Assembly (NCBI GenBank): GCA_934680015.1
Contig: CAKUSP010000005.1
Span: 1-64,000 of the forward strand
DNA: 64,000 bases
Source: an uncultured Bacteroidales bacterium
GTDB taxonomy: Bacteria > Bacteroidota > Bacteroidia > Bacteroidales > UBA932
Direction: 5' to 3'
Part shown: piece by piece, positions 43,919-53,226 of the stretch
Position numbering within the stretch: the stretch's first letter is position 1
How the letters are laid out: every line of letters starts with the position of its first letter
Notes under the pieces: model-generated
The model's input: only the letters and a program-made list of their open reading frames with translations
What the model was told of the DNA's origin: nothing
The model's database searches: none
Position numbers and translations under genes: made by a program

Positions 43919-46900
43919 ATAGTTTAATCCCATCGATTTTAAAGAATAGATAAATTCAGTGTTCACTCTTACATGATACTTCTTGGAGGCAAGTTCTATC
44001 TTCCATCCAGTCTTAGCATCGCATAAAAGGATGATTAACGGTGTATTTCCTTTATTGGCCCGTAAGAGCTTGACGAGTTCTGCGCGGAAGGCCGGTGTTA
44101 TCTGTTCTGCATTAACTTCAATCTTAAAGGACCTTAGTTTAGTTTCACTTACATTTCCTAATGCTATGACATCGGAAATGACAAACTTATAATTAGGCTT
44201 TACCGCTGGTTTTCCATCTATAGGTTTAGGCACAAATCCAGGGCGAATCTCACCCATTATATACACATCGGATTTCTCAGTCAACTTCGAGCGTAATCTA
44301 TCCACGTCCTTCCCGTAAAATACGAATTCTGTATGCCCTGAAAAATCCTCTAATACCACCTTTAACGTGGGATTTCCATTACGACTTACCCCCAATACTG
44401 AGGAATTGACCACTCCACCTATATTAACTTTCATGCTCGTTTGTTTGGATGTGCATTCGTCTACGAGCGGTTTAAGTTGTGTTACTTCGCAAGTGGTAAA
44501 ATTATTAAGTTCAAACTCGTATCTATCAAGAGGATGCGATGAAAGATACATTCCTACCAGTTCTTTTTCTCTTAACAGCAGATCTTCTTTGTTTTCATCT
44601 CCTATCAGCTCTGGCATAATGGGGCGAACAGGTTTAAGTTCTACCACATCTCCAAACAGAGACACGGACTTATCCATTAGATCGTTCTTGTATCGCTCCG
44701 AATACGCGATTAGGTTATCCATAAAAGTATTTCCTCCCTCTGCTGGGGCAAAAAATTGAGTTCTTTTATACCCAAACGAATCGAAAGCTCCTGAATAGAC
44801 CAAGGCCTCCATAGACTTTCTATTCAATGATGCGTTATTTTTAGTATCCTTTGCATTATACTCTGCCATCCTTTCTACAAAATCCCATACATCCGTGAAA
44901 AGGCCTTCTTCTCGCACTTTAATTATCGAGTCGATAATATTGGACCCGAATCCTTTTATACCACCAAAACCAAAACGGATTTCTCCCTTTTTATTCACCT
45001 TAAAAGTATTGCTGGATTCATTAATGTCTGGATTTAACACTGGAATTTTATGCATCTTACAGTCTGCCATAATCTTCTTGATTTCATCCATCTTAGAAAG
45101 ATTACAAGAGAGATTGGCAGCTAAAAACTCTGCAGTATAATGACACTTAAGCCATCCTGTCTGATAACTGACCCAAGCATAGCAAGTAGCATGCGACTTA
45201 TTGAATGCATACGAAGCGAACTTCTCCCAGTCCTTCCATATCTTATCCAACACCTTTTCAGGATGCCCATTTGCCACACCACCCTCCATAAACTTGTCCT
45301 TCAAAGACATAAGGGTATCTATCAGCTTTTTGCCCATAGCTTTACGTAATGTATCAGCCTGTCCTTTAGTAAATCCTGCTAATTTCTGCGAAAGCAACAT
45401 GACCTGTTCCTGATACACTGTAATTCCGTAAGTGTCATACAGATATTCCTCCATTTCCGGAAGATCGTATTCTATAGGCTTAAGACCTAACTTTCTGTCT
45501 ATAAAGTCCGGAATATAATCCATAGGTCCTGGACGATAAAGGGCATTCATAGCTATAAGGTCCTCAAAACGCTCCGGATGAAGCTTTTGCAGATAGTTTT
45601 TCATCCCAGCAGATTCAAACTGGAACACTACAGTAGTATCTCCCCTGCCATACAGTTCATAAGTCGCCTTATCGTCAATAGGTATAGCTTCTATGTCTAT
45701 CTCTTTTCCATACCTATCCTTAATGTTATTTAGAGTCTCGTGAATAATGGATAGTGTATTAAGTCCCAGGAAGTCCATTTTAAGCATCCCTACCGACTCT
45801 ATATAATGCCCATCGTATTGCGAGGTCCACACATCCTGCCCTGTTTCCTTATCCTTAGATAAGCAAATTGGCATGTGCTCAGTCAGGGCAGACGGGCCAA
45901 TTATAGTAGCACATGCGTGCTGTCCGACTTGGCGCACGCACCCTTCGAGAGCTAGAGCGTATTTCAGAACTTCCTTATTGAGTTCCGTACCATTTTCAAG
46001 TTCATTGATAAACTCTGGAACTAAACGATAACAATTCTTCAAGTTTATCTTGACATCCACGTCTTCCTTCCCTACCTGAAAGGTACGCATTACTCCATCC
46101 ACTTCCTTTTCTACGACCTTGAATCCTGGCTTGAGTTCATCGAATTTAGGATTATATGGATATTCCTTTTCCTGCTTTTCGGATAAACGATCTGGGACCA
46201 TATTGGAGAGCCTATTACTCTCATCAATTGACACATTACTGATACGAGCGACATCTTTTATGGCACTCTTGGCAGCCATGGTTCCGAAAGTAATCACCCT
46301 GGACACATGGTCAGAACCATAAGTCTTTTCCACATATTCATGTGCCACAGTAAGATTCTCAAAATCCACATCAATATCCGGCATATTCACTCGATCCGGA
46401 TTTAGGAAACGCTCGAACAGGAGTTGATATTTAATCGGATCAAGATTAGTGATTCCCAAGCAATACGCCACGACAGAACCGGCAGCCGAGCCTCTTCCCG
46501 GACCCACAAGATAACCCATCTTTCGGCTTGCCATAATATAATCCTGAACTATTAAGAAATAGTCAGGGAAACCCATTTTAGAGATGGTCTTAAGCTCGAA
46601 ATCTATCCTTGTACTTTGTTCCTCATTTAATTCTGCTCCATATCTGCGATGAGCTCCTTCGTATGTCAGATGACATAAATAAGCCACAGAATTAAAAAAC
46701 TCTTGTCCACGACCTTCTACTCTGCCTGCATCTATAACTCCTTTATAGAGTTCCAAATATTCATCTATATTTTCTAAGAAAGCAGGGTCTATCTTATACT
46801 TCGGAAGCACTGGTGGACGCTCTATCTTATAAGCGTCTACTTTAGATACAACCTCCAAGGTATTATCTAACGCCTCAAGATGATCGGGAAACAGCGCTTC

Positions 46901-47719
46901 CATTTCAGACCTACTTTTTAGGTACTCCTGTTGAGTATATCGAAGTCGCGATGGATCGTCAATATTGGCGTTAGTCGTCAAGCATATAAGTCTGTCATGC
47001 ACGGGGCCATCCTCTTTTCGAAGGAAATGCACGTCGTTAGTAGCGATAACCTTCACCCCCATCTCTTGGGCCAATTGGAATACGCCATCACATACCTTTT
47101 TCTGGCTATAATACGTGTCAAGGCTCAATCCGGGAACTTCCGTCTTATGAAGCATCACTTCCAGATAATAATCATCCCCGAATACTTTTTTATGCCAAGC
47201 AATGGCCTCCCTCGCAGCGTCCAGATTGTCTTCAGTAATATCCTTTGCTATTTCTCCCGCCAGGCAAGCAGATGAACAGATCAGATTATCATGATACTTT
47301 TCTATAACCTCATGGCTTACACGAGGCTTATAATAAAATCCCTCTATATGACTGATCGATACGATCTTCATAAGGTTTTTATAACCCTCATAATTCTTCG
47401 CCAAGAGAATAAGATGATAATACCCCTTCTTTTTCTCCTTATGGTCAAAGTGCCTTGTAACATATACCTCGCATCCCACAATTGGCTTAACTATGTACGA
47501 ACCATCTGGATTCTTATTCGATTTATCATTCGCAACCTTAAAAAATTCCGGAACTCCATACATATTCCCGTGGTCTGTAATGGCAACTGCTGGCATGCCC
47601 AACTCGCGCGCTCGCGCAAAAAGAGCTTTGATATTAGTATGCCCATCCAGAATGGAATACTGGGTGTGAAGATGTAAATGAACAAATGACTTTTCTGCTA
47701 TATTGCTTGACTCTGACAT
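43901..47719 (-). CDS. dnaE: DNA polymerase III alpha subunit
   Basis: A 1272-aa replicative polymerase. I use the ATG at 47719 (MSESSNIAEK), since it leaves a 13-nt leader after the -7 box TATCTTTG; an upstream ATG in the same frame lies before that box. The PHP domain (HLHTQYSILDGHTNI, ITDHGNMYGV) comes first. The polymerase core has GPGRGSAAGSVVAYCLGIT, PDIDVDFE (catalytic Asp) and ALYRPGPMDYIPDFI. Then come LRKAMGKK, the helix-hairpin-helix region (IKGFGSNIIDSI) and an OB fold near residue 1100 (NIGGVVNSSVLGVSRNGNPT). It is full length. Confidence 0.97.
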   Translation of the reverse strand: MSESSNIAEKSFVHLHLHTQYSILDGHTNIKALFARARELGMPAVAITDHGNMYGVPEFFKVANDKSNKNPDGSYIVKPIVGCEVYVTRHFDHKEKKKGYYHLILLAKNYEGYKNLMKIVSISHIEGFYYKPRVSHEVIEKYHDNLICSSACLAGEIAKDITEDNLDAAREAIAWHKKVFGDDYYLEVMLHKTEVPGLSLDTYYSQKKVCDGVFQLAQEMGVKVIATNDVHFLRKEDGPVHDRLICLTTNANIDDPSRLRYTQQEYLKSRSEMEALFPDHLEALDNTLEVVSKVDAYKIERPPVLPKYKIDPAFLENIDEYLELYKGVIDAGRVEGRGQEFFNSVAYLCHLTYEGAHRRYGAELNEEQSTRIDFELKTISKMGFPDYFLIVQDYIMASRKMGYLVGPGRGSAAGSVVAYCLGITNLDPIKYQLLFERFLNPDRVNMPDIDVDFENLTVAHEYVEKTYGSDHVSRVITFGTMAAKSAIKDVARISNVSIDESNRLSNMVPDRLSEKQEKEYPYNPKFDELKPGFKVVEKEVDGVMRTFQVGKEDVDVKINLKNCYRLVPEFINELENGTELNKEVLKYALALEGCVRQVGQHACATIIGPSALTEHMPICLSKDKETGQDVWTSQYDGHYIESVGMLKMDFLGLNTLSIIHETLNNIKDRYGKEIDIEAIPIDDKATYELYGRGDTTVVFQFESAGMKNYLQKLHPERFEDLIAMNALYRPGPMDYIPDFIDRKLGLKPIEYDLPEMEEYLYDTYGITVYQEQVMLLSQKLAGFTKGQADTLRKAMGKKLIDTLMSLKDKFMEGGVANGHPEKVLDKIWKDWEKFASYAFNKSHATCYAWVSYQTGWLKCHYTAEFLAANLSCNLSKMDEIKKIMADCKMHKIPVLNPDINESSNTFKVNKKGEIRFGFGGIKGFGSNIIDSIIKVREEGLFTDVWDFVERMAEYNAKDTKNNASLNRKSMEALVYSGAFDSFGYKRTQFFAPAEGGNTFMDNLIAYSERYKNDLMDKSVSLFGDVVELKPVRPIMPELIGDENKEDLLLREKELVGMYLSSHPLDRYEFELNNFTTCEVTQLKPLVDECTSKQTSMKVNIGGVVNSSVLGVSRNGNPTLKVVLEDFSGHTEFVFYGKDVDRLRSKLTEKSDVYIMGEIRPGFVPKPIDGKPAVKPNYKFVISDVIALGNVSETKLRSFKIEVNAEQITPAFRAELVKLLRANKGNTPLIILLCDAKTGWKIELASKKYHVRVNTEFIYSLKSMGLNYKNEAD

Positions 47720-47738
47720 AATGCGAAGAATTGGGATG

Positions 47739-47746
47739 CAAAGATA
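47739..47746 (-). promoter_or_regulatory. -7 box of dnaE
   Basis: TATCTTTG, 19 nt before the chosen ATG at 47719, supports that start. Confidence 0.55.
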
Positions 47747-47769
47747 ATTAAGAGTTTCCGGATTATTGT

Positions 47770-47777
47770 TACATTTG
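47770..47777 (+). promoter_or_regulatory. -7 box of the RHS locus
   Basis: TACATTTG fits TAnnTTTG, 28 bp before the ATG at 47806, back-to-back with the dnaE promoter. Confidence 0.5.
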
Positions 47778-47805
47778 CGAAGATAACCCATAAATAATAC
47801 CAGCC

Positions 47806-48723
47806 ATGTCTGCTAAATACTTTTTCGCGATGACGACTCTATCGCTGTCTTTAATGCTATTACAGAATGCTTTTTGTCAAGTACCTAATCGAGATCTTGA
47901 GGTGATGGATGTGAGTACGCCGAATCAGTGGTCATTTTATAAATACATAGAGCATCCCGTTAATTTATTCAATGGTGCTCAAGATGTCAATATCGAGTTA
48001 TATACCTTAAAAGATGGTCCTATTAGCATTCCTTTAACTCTTCGCTATAACACATCTGGAATAAAGGTTAAAGAAGAAGCTTCGTGGGTGGGGCTTGGTT
48101 GGAATCTGAATGTCGGAGGGTATCGCACTGAAGTGCCAGTAGGAGGTAGTGATGGTTCAGATGAGTTATATGATAAATATAAAGACTCTTTTTATAGTGA
48201 TACTTATTCGCAACCACTGATTTATGCCAAATACGAAATAACTCCAGAAGAATATAATGCATTAAGCTTTAAGGATAGTTATAGGATTCAACTATGCGGG
48301 AAAACTTCTCCTGATGTATTTTTCTATGCCTATCCTGGCGGAAACGGGAAATACGTGATAGACCCACAAGATGGAAAAGTATCTCTAATAAGAAGAGAGG
48401 AGGATGTGGAAATAATCGGAAACAGCATAACTACCCCAGAAGGAATCCAGCATGAATATGATAAAGAAAAGGAGTTTATAAGTAGTGATGAGAATGGAAA
48501 TGTCCTATATAAGAGTATGCCTTTGAAACGAAGTATCTACCCTAATGGCGATGAGGTGAACTACACTTATAGGGAAAGGATGTATGCGGAGTATCAGAGA
48601 GGCCAATATGTATGTGGATTATTTACACCTAACTTAAGTGGTTCCTTTGTTCAAGAATGTACAGATAAAAGATTGAGTAGGGCTGACACCAATGTATCTA
48701 AACTGGAAAGTGGGTGGCTATAA
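47806..48723 (+). pseudogene. RHS-family secreted protein, N-terminal fragment
   Basis: A 305-aa fragment: signal peptide (SLSLMLLQNAFCQ) and the Bacteroidetes RHS N-domain (EHPVNLFNGAQDVNIELYTL, then GPISIPLTLRYNTSGIKV and ASWVGLGWNLNVGGYRTEV), ending shortly after PNGDEVNYTYRERM at a stop at 48721. In intact relatives several hundred residues of YD repeats follow. Here the reading frame changes, and part of the middle appears deleted between about 48620 and 48715. The rest of the gene continues from 48714 in another frame, overlapping by 10 bp. Confidence 0.8.
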
Positions 48724-49055
48724 ATAAAGACACTTATTATTTCACTGAACCACAGTATGTCAAGCGCTCGTATTATTATGACAAATTAGGTCAATTGGTT
48801 CAAAGCACTCAGCAGAATTATCTGCGTGGTAGAAGTTATTACTCTTATAATTACGAGTATAATGGAAACATTTCGAGGGAGACGGAAGAACATATAATGG
48901 ATAATTTTGGTATGAGAAAAATTACTGAAAAGTATTACTACCGAAATGGGCTATTAAGAGCAGAAGGTGGTTCTCTTCCAGATAATAACATCGGTTTGGG
49001 ACTTTCTTATGAGTATGACTGCTTGGAAAACCCTATTAAGCAATATTATAGATAG
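48714..49055 (+). pseudogene. RHS YD-repeat fragment
   Basis: From GTG at 48714 the frame encodes YD/RHS repeats (YYYDKLGQLVQSTQQNYL, SYNYEYNGNISRETEEH, LSYEYDCLENPIKQYYR) and ends at TAG at 49053. The same frame continues right after it (VGNSIVDYEQTNTFNLRGEL), so this is a nonsense mutation within one ancestral gene and not a gene end. Readthrough by suppression cannot be excluded. Confidence 0.75.
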
Positions 49056-49070
49056 GTCGGCAATAGTATT

Positions 49071-50681
49071 GTGGATTATGAACAAACTAATACTTTTAAT
49101 TTACGGGGAGAATTAACTCGAATTCAAAATCCATTTTTCGAGCAGAATATAGATTATGGTCTCGGTGGACGAGTAAATGAAATTTACTATATACATGGTG
49201 AAAATGAATACTCTCATCTCTACTCTTACGATAGTTTAGGGCGTTTATCCGATACTGATAATCCATCTTTGAATGCACCTTCGGAAAAGCACTTTGAATA
49301 TGACCTTGCGGGTAGGATTCAATACTTGGAAAGATGTAATGGTAATAAAACTGACACGCTACGATATCATTACTCGGAGGGTATATTACAAAAGATTAAT
49401 AATTCACGCTATTTCAGATATAATGATGCAGGGGATATGGTATATGATGCCCGAAATGGGTATAGTATCGTGTATGGATTAACAGGACTGCCAAGTAATA
49501 TAACAACAGATGAGAATATAGTGTATTATGATTACCTTTGGACAGGAGAAAAGATGGCGACAATATTGTACAACACAATAGGTAAAATCCATTTAGGTTC
49601 ATTCATATTGAATTGGGAAGGAGCAAACGGGCATAACTTTTCGCTCGAAAGTGTGTCCATGCCTGGCGGAAGGATAATGAGTGTCGATGAAAATGGAGGT
49701 ATTAATTTAGTTCCTATGATGTATTTTACAGACAATCTCGGCAGTATTCGTTCAGTTGTGGAAGCTACATCTGGGACGGAACTGAAGCATTACGATTACT
49801 ATCCTTATGGACTCGAATGGGGATATGATCATAAAGATAATAGTTCAGAATATCGATACAAGTTCAATGGCAAAGAAGACCAAGGGATGTTCGGTGTGGA
49901 TTACCTCGATTATGGAGCAAGACTCTATGACCCATATATCGCTTCATGGATAAGCCCTGACCCATTGTCCCGCAAATACCCTAACATAAGCCCATATGTC
50001 TTCTGTAATAACAATCCAGTGAACTTCGTAGATCCGGATGGGAGGGATTGGTACTCTTATACTATTACAAAAACTGATTCTGAAGGCTTTTCATATGAAC
50101 AAACTTGCTATAAATGGACTGAAGCTAAATCTCAGGAAGAATTAAATGCAATGCACATACAAGGAACCTATGAGGGATCGGCTGTTGTAGTTTTTAATGG
50201 TAGTTATGATGAATGTTTAGGAGAAAATCAATCCTTACTTGGTCGAAGAGCAAAATTAGCACAGGTTATAGTATATGGTCCTAAAAACGAAAAAGATGTT
50301 AAATATTATAGAGGTTATACAATGAGTTCTGATCCATCCAGATTTGGTGTTCTTGCAAATGGAAAATATACTGTATATCAAGTCGATATTGCAAATAAGG
50401 GCCCTTATGATTCAGTATGGGCAATCAATAATCGAAAAGAAGTTCCTGTTTTAAATGATTTTAATCCTGCCCACCCAGAGCGTATTGATCCAGCTTTTTT
50501 AGACGGCGGTTTTGTTCATAGAAATAATTGGAATGGGTTTGCCGGAACATATGTTAACGATAATGGCGAAATAAAAGGAGTTTCCGAAGGGTGTTTGCTA
50601 ATCTTGGCACAGGATTGGGATAGTTTTAACAATCAGTTAATTAGTGTAAAACAATTTAAATTAGTACTGAATAGAAAATGA
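49071..50681 (+). CDS. RHS core with toxin-like C-terminal tip (tip 1)
   Basis: A 536-aa open frame, in the same frame as the previous fragment. YD repeats (YSYDSLGRLSDTDNPS, FEYDLAGRIQYLERC) lead to the RHS core motifs DNLGSIRSVVEATSG, YDYYPYGLEW, YKFNGKEDQGMFGVDYLDYGARLYDPYIASWISPDPLS and NPVNFVDPDGRD, after which polymorphic toxin tips begin. The tip (about residues 325-536) ends with GGFVHRNNWNG...GVSEGCLLILAQDWDSF. The His...Ser-x-Gly-Cys order resembles the active site of L,D-transpeptidase-like (YkuD/DUF2778) domains, so a cell-wall target is a cautious guess. The stop overlaps the start of the next gene (ATGA). Confidence 0.75.
   Translation: MDYEQTNTFNLRGELTRIQNPFFEQNIDYGLGGRVNEIYYIHGENEYSHLYSYDSLGRLSDTDNPSLNAPSEKHFEYDLAGRIQYLERCNGNKTDTLRYHYSEGILQKINNSRYFRYNDAGDMVYDARNGYSIVYGLTGLPSNITTDENIVYYDYLWTGEKMATILYNTIGKIHLGSFILNWEGANGHNFSLESVSMPGGRIMSVDENGGINLVPMMYFTDNLGSIRSVVEATSGTELKHYDYYPYGLEWGYDHKDNSSEYRYKFNGKEDQGMFGVDYLDYGARLYDPYIASWISPDPLSRKYPNISPYVFCNNNPVNFVDPDGRDWYSYTITKTDSEGFSYEQTCYKWTEAKSQEELNAMHIQGTYEGSAVVVFNGSYDECLGENQSLLGRRAKLAQVIVYGPKNEKDVKYYRGYTMSSDPSRFGVLANGKYTVYQVDIANKGPYDSVWAINNRKEVPVLNDFNPAHPERIDPAFLDGGFVHRNNWNGFAGTYVNDNGEIKGVSEGCLLILAQDWDSFNNQLISVKQFKLVLNRK
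49633..50042 (+). repeat. RHS-core direct repeat, copy 1
   Basis: This 410-bp stretch pairs without gaps with 51246-51655, exactly 1613 bp downstream. It covers the RHS core from NFSLESVSMPGGRI to DPDG, right up to the toxin-tip junction. Confidence 0.9.
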
Positions 50682-51193
50682 GATATAGTTATATTTTTTG
50701 TTTACTGTTATTATCTTTTACTATATTTGGGAAAGAGAAATATAGTGGTGATTGTCTATTAGGACCTAGCCATCAACGAATTCCGTTATATTCAAATTAT
50801 GATAATAATGATATCGTAGATTATGTTATAAATGATACTCTACTTGATATTTATCCAGTTTTATCAATCCGAGAAGTTAAAAATAATCGAGCACTTATTG
50901 ATGCCTATTATGTTCTTGATTATCATCTAATTAGTTCTGGATGGATTGATATATCTTATTTAGTTATTAGAATATCATTAAGTAATAACGACTCTTTTTT
51001 AAACATATATTCAGAACCATATAAAGAATCAAAAAGAATTCTTAAATACACTAAAGTATTTGATTATACTTCTTGGCCAGTAATTGAGGCTTGTAACGGA
51101 TGGTTAAAAATAGCGGATCCTGAAACTGGTGAGATTTTGGGCTGGATTCCTCCTGAAAATCAATGCTGTAATCCGTTCACTACATGTGGTTGA
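50678..51193 (+). CDS. Secreted SH3-like protein, candidate immunity protein for tip 1
   Basis: A 171-aa protein with a signal peptide (YIFCLLLLSFTIFG). The mature part looks like two SH3-type beta units (RIPLYSNYDNNDIVDYVINDT; FLNIYSEPYKESKRILKYTKV ending in GWLKIADPETGEILGWIPPEN). The start overlaps the RHS stop by 4 bp, the usual arrangement of a toxin tip and its immunity gene. A periplasmic SH3-like protein would suit a wall-directed toxin. The function is inferred from position; I do not recognise the exact family. Confidence 0.65.
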   Translation: MRYSYIFCLLLLSFTIFGKEKYSGDCLLGPSHQRIPLYSNYDNNDIVDYVINDTLLDIYPVLSIREVKNNRALIDAYYVLDYHLISSGWIDISYLVIRISLSNNDSFLNIYSEPYKESKRILKYTKVFDYTSWPVIEACNGWLKIADPETGEILGWIPPENQCCNPFTTCG

Positions 51194-51245
51194 AACTACA
51201 CTATGCAATATTAGATTGGGATTTCGTCTTAGTTTCGATCATTCT

Positions 51246-51655
51246 ATAATTTCTCGCTCGAAAGTGTGTCCATGCCAGGCGGAAGGATAGTCAACACCGC
51301 CGAAAATGGAGATATTAATTTAGTTCCTATGATGTACTTTATAGATAATCTCGGTAGCGTTCGCTCAGTTGTGGAAGCCACATCTGGGACGGAGCTGAAG
51401 CATTACGATTATTATCCTTATGGACTTGAATGGGGGTATGAACATAAAGATAATAGCGCTGAATATCGATATAAGTTCAACGGCAAAGAAGGCCAAGGGA
51501 TGTTCGGCGTGGATTACCTCGATTATGGAGCAAGACCCTATGACCCATATATCGCTTCATGGATAAGCCCTGACCCATTGTCCCGCAAATACCCTAACAT
51601 AAGTCCTTATGTCTTCTGCAATAGTAATCCTGTGAACTTTGTAGATCCAGATGGG
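51246..51655 (+). repeat. RHS-core direct repeat, copy 2
   Basis: Second copy of the 410-bp RHS-core segment at 49633-50042, offset 1613 bp with no gaps. It begins abruptly 53 bp after the candidate immunity gene. The sharp start and the end at the tip junction fit a displaced or donor tip cassette. Confidence 0.9.
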
Positions 51656-52264
51656 AAAATTGTACACCCTAATGGAGAAGCAGAATTAGAAGCCATTCGT
51701 AATACTTTACCTGCGGAAGCAAGAGGATATGTGCAACTTGATGAAAATGGTAATATCAATACAGAACTATTGAGCCAATATAATGGTGATGATTACAATT
51801 ATCGAAATTTATTGAAACTATCAGGTTCCAATTATGTTATCGAAGTTACTTTTTCAAAAGAATTTGAGCATAAAAAGCCGAATGGAGAAATAGATAGTTA
51901 TCCATTATCTTATCAAAGTAATGAAGACTCTGGATTAAGACAAGATACTGACTTTCAGGATGTAAACGGATTAATCACTGGAGAAGGAGGTAATTATGGA
52001 AAAACTTTATTCCCAGATAATGATGGATTGCAAAATTCCCCTGATGAAAAAATTCATGTTTATATAGTTCAAGATATGCAAGGTGTAGGACGTGTTGAGG
52101 CTTTAAGTCATGAATTATATGGACATGCGCTACTCTATGTCCTCAACGGAGGAAACCATGCAGGAGCAAGTCATGATTTTGTAGGAAGGCTCGATATGAA
52201 TTTAGGCGTTCGACCATTTATTCTTTTATCGCGTCGTAATGCTGTTTGGAATTATGATAATTAG
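51266..52264 (+). CDS. Orphan RHS core with metallopeptidase-like tip (tip 2)
   Basis: A 332-aa frame with no signal peptide or N-domain. Residues 1-130 duplicate the RHS core (DNLGSVRSVVEATSG, GARPYDPYIASWISPDPLS, NPVNFVDPDGK). The remainder is an unrelated tip with EALSHELYGHALLYV and NHAGASHDF. HELYGH fits the HExxxH spacing found in some zinc peptidases, so a metallopeptidase toxin is likely. There is no promoter or start region of its own; it is either a silent cassette awaiting recombination into the upstream RHS gene or a displaced former tip. The first of three related small genes overlaps its end. Confidence 0.75.
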   Translation: MSMPGGRIVNTAENGDINLVPMMYFIDNLGSVRSVVEATSGTELKHYDYYPYGLEWGYEHKDNSAEYRYKFNGKEGQGMFGVDYLDYGARPYDPYIASWISPDPLSRKYPNISPYVFCNSNPVNFVDPDGKIVHPNGEAELEAIRNTLPAEARGYVQLDENGNINTELLSQYNGDDYNYRNLLKLSGSNYVIEVTFSKEFEHKKPNGEIDSYPLSYQSNEDSGLRQDTDFQDVNGLITGEGGNYGKTLFPDNDGLQNSPDEKIHVYIVQDMQGVGRVEALSHELYGHALLYVLNGGNHAGASHDFVGRLDMNLGVRPFILLSRRNAVWNYDN

Positions 52265-52712
52265 TCAAGTTATGTGTCTCCTTATTATATTGTTATCGGT
52301 ATCTCTAAATACTACTAAGTGCCAGGCTGTCGTAATTGAAAACCTTAATTCTGTTCATTATTATGACACTGCCTCAAAAACTAATAAAATGTTGTACACA
52401 ATACGGATAAACAATACAAGTACAACACCTATTTTAGTGTGGTTCAATGAAAAAGAAAAATTCAGTAAAAAGAGAACTATCGAGACAAAACGATTGTCAA
52501 AACTCTATAACGACAATTTTTCAATCATAAAGAGAATTTCTCCTAAATCTTATTTTGATTTTATCTTTGTGATTGAAAGTGATGAACTTGTGTTAAAAGA
52601 AACATCTGCTGAATGGCTAATCCAAAGGATTCATTATATCGAAGCCGACGATTCTAATTTTGTTCTACCTATTTACCCATATAATGACCTCGTTATTTTG
52701 ATAAACGAATGA
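52239..52712 (+). CDS. Secreted paralogue 1 of 3, candidate immunity protein
   Basis: A 157-aa protein with N-terminal signal/TM (MIISQVMCLLIILLSVSLNT; the ATG at 52254 is an alternative). The mature part is a beta-rich domain: YYDTASKTNKMLYTIRINNTS, VWFNEKEKFSKKR, RISPKSYFDFIFVIES, RIHYIEADD. The same order of motifs is found in the next two genes. It overlaps the end of tip 2 by up to 26 bp. I do not recognise the family; position, export and AT-rich composition suggest immunity to tip 2. Confidence 0.65.
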   Translation: MLFGIMIISQVMCLLIILLSVSLNTTKCQAVVIENLNSVHYYDTASKTNKMLYTIRINNTSTTPILVWFNEKEKFSKKRTIETKRLSKLYNDNFSIIKRISPKSYFDFIFVIESDELVLKETSAEWLIQRIHYIEADDSNFVLPIYPYNDLVILINE

Positions 52713-53224
52713 TTATTACCGCCTTGTTTGTGTTATTGTGTGCTATAAGCCCTGATCTTTTGGAAGATAGTACTTGTCCTGTAGAAATGTCCATACGAAA
52801 TGAATATATGGATAAAGGTCACATTATAATCTATAATAAAATAACGAATGTATCGTCTTCGTCATCGTTGCTTACTTGGATAGATTGTAATTTGGATTAT
52901 TCTTTTAATGCCAACATTGAAACATCGCACTTGATAACTTATTTTACTCGCACATGCCTATTTGAGCAATGGGGAAAAACAAGAGCCAGGAAGGATACAC
53001 ATAATTATCATGTAATTAATGGCGGATTCATAAAAAGTATTCCACCTAAAGGAACCTTTACTTATATTGTCATAGCAGAGAAGTCAAAATTGGATGAAAT
53101 AGTATTAAAATACAAAAAATGCATCCATTATGTTAATTTCGACATAGTTTCAAAGTATCTCTATAATATTGACTATGATGAACATTTATGCTACCCGATT
53201 GATTATATAGTTATACATGAATAG
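52709..53224 (+). CDS. Secreted paralogue 2 of 3, candidate immunity protein
   Basis: A 171-aa exported protein (IITALFVLLCAIS). The core motifs are parallel to its neighbours: IIIYNKITNVSSSSSLLTWID, FIKSIPPKGTFTYIVIAEKSKLDE, KCIHYVNFD, CYPIDYIVI. It shares an ATGA overlap with the previous gene. Identity to the other two is low, so the duplication is old or under diversifying selection. The function is inferred from context only. Confidence 0.65.
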   Translation: MIITALFVLLCAISPDLLEDSTCPVEMSIRNEYMDKGHIIIYNKITNVSSSSSLLTWIDCNLDYSFNANIETSHLITYFTRTCLFEQWGKTRARKDTHNYHVINGGFIKSIPPKGTFTYIVIAEKSKLDEIVLKYKKCIHYVNFDIVSKYLYNIDYDEHLCYPIDYIVIHE

Positions 53225-53226
53225 CC

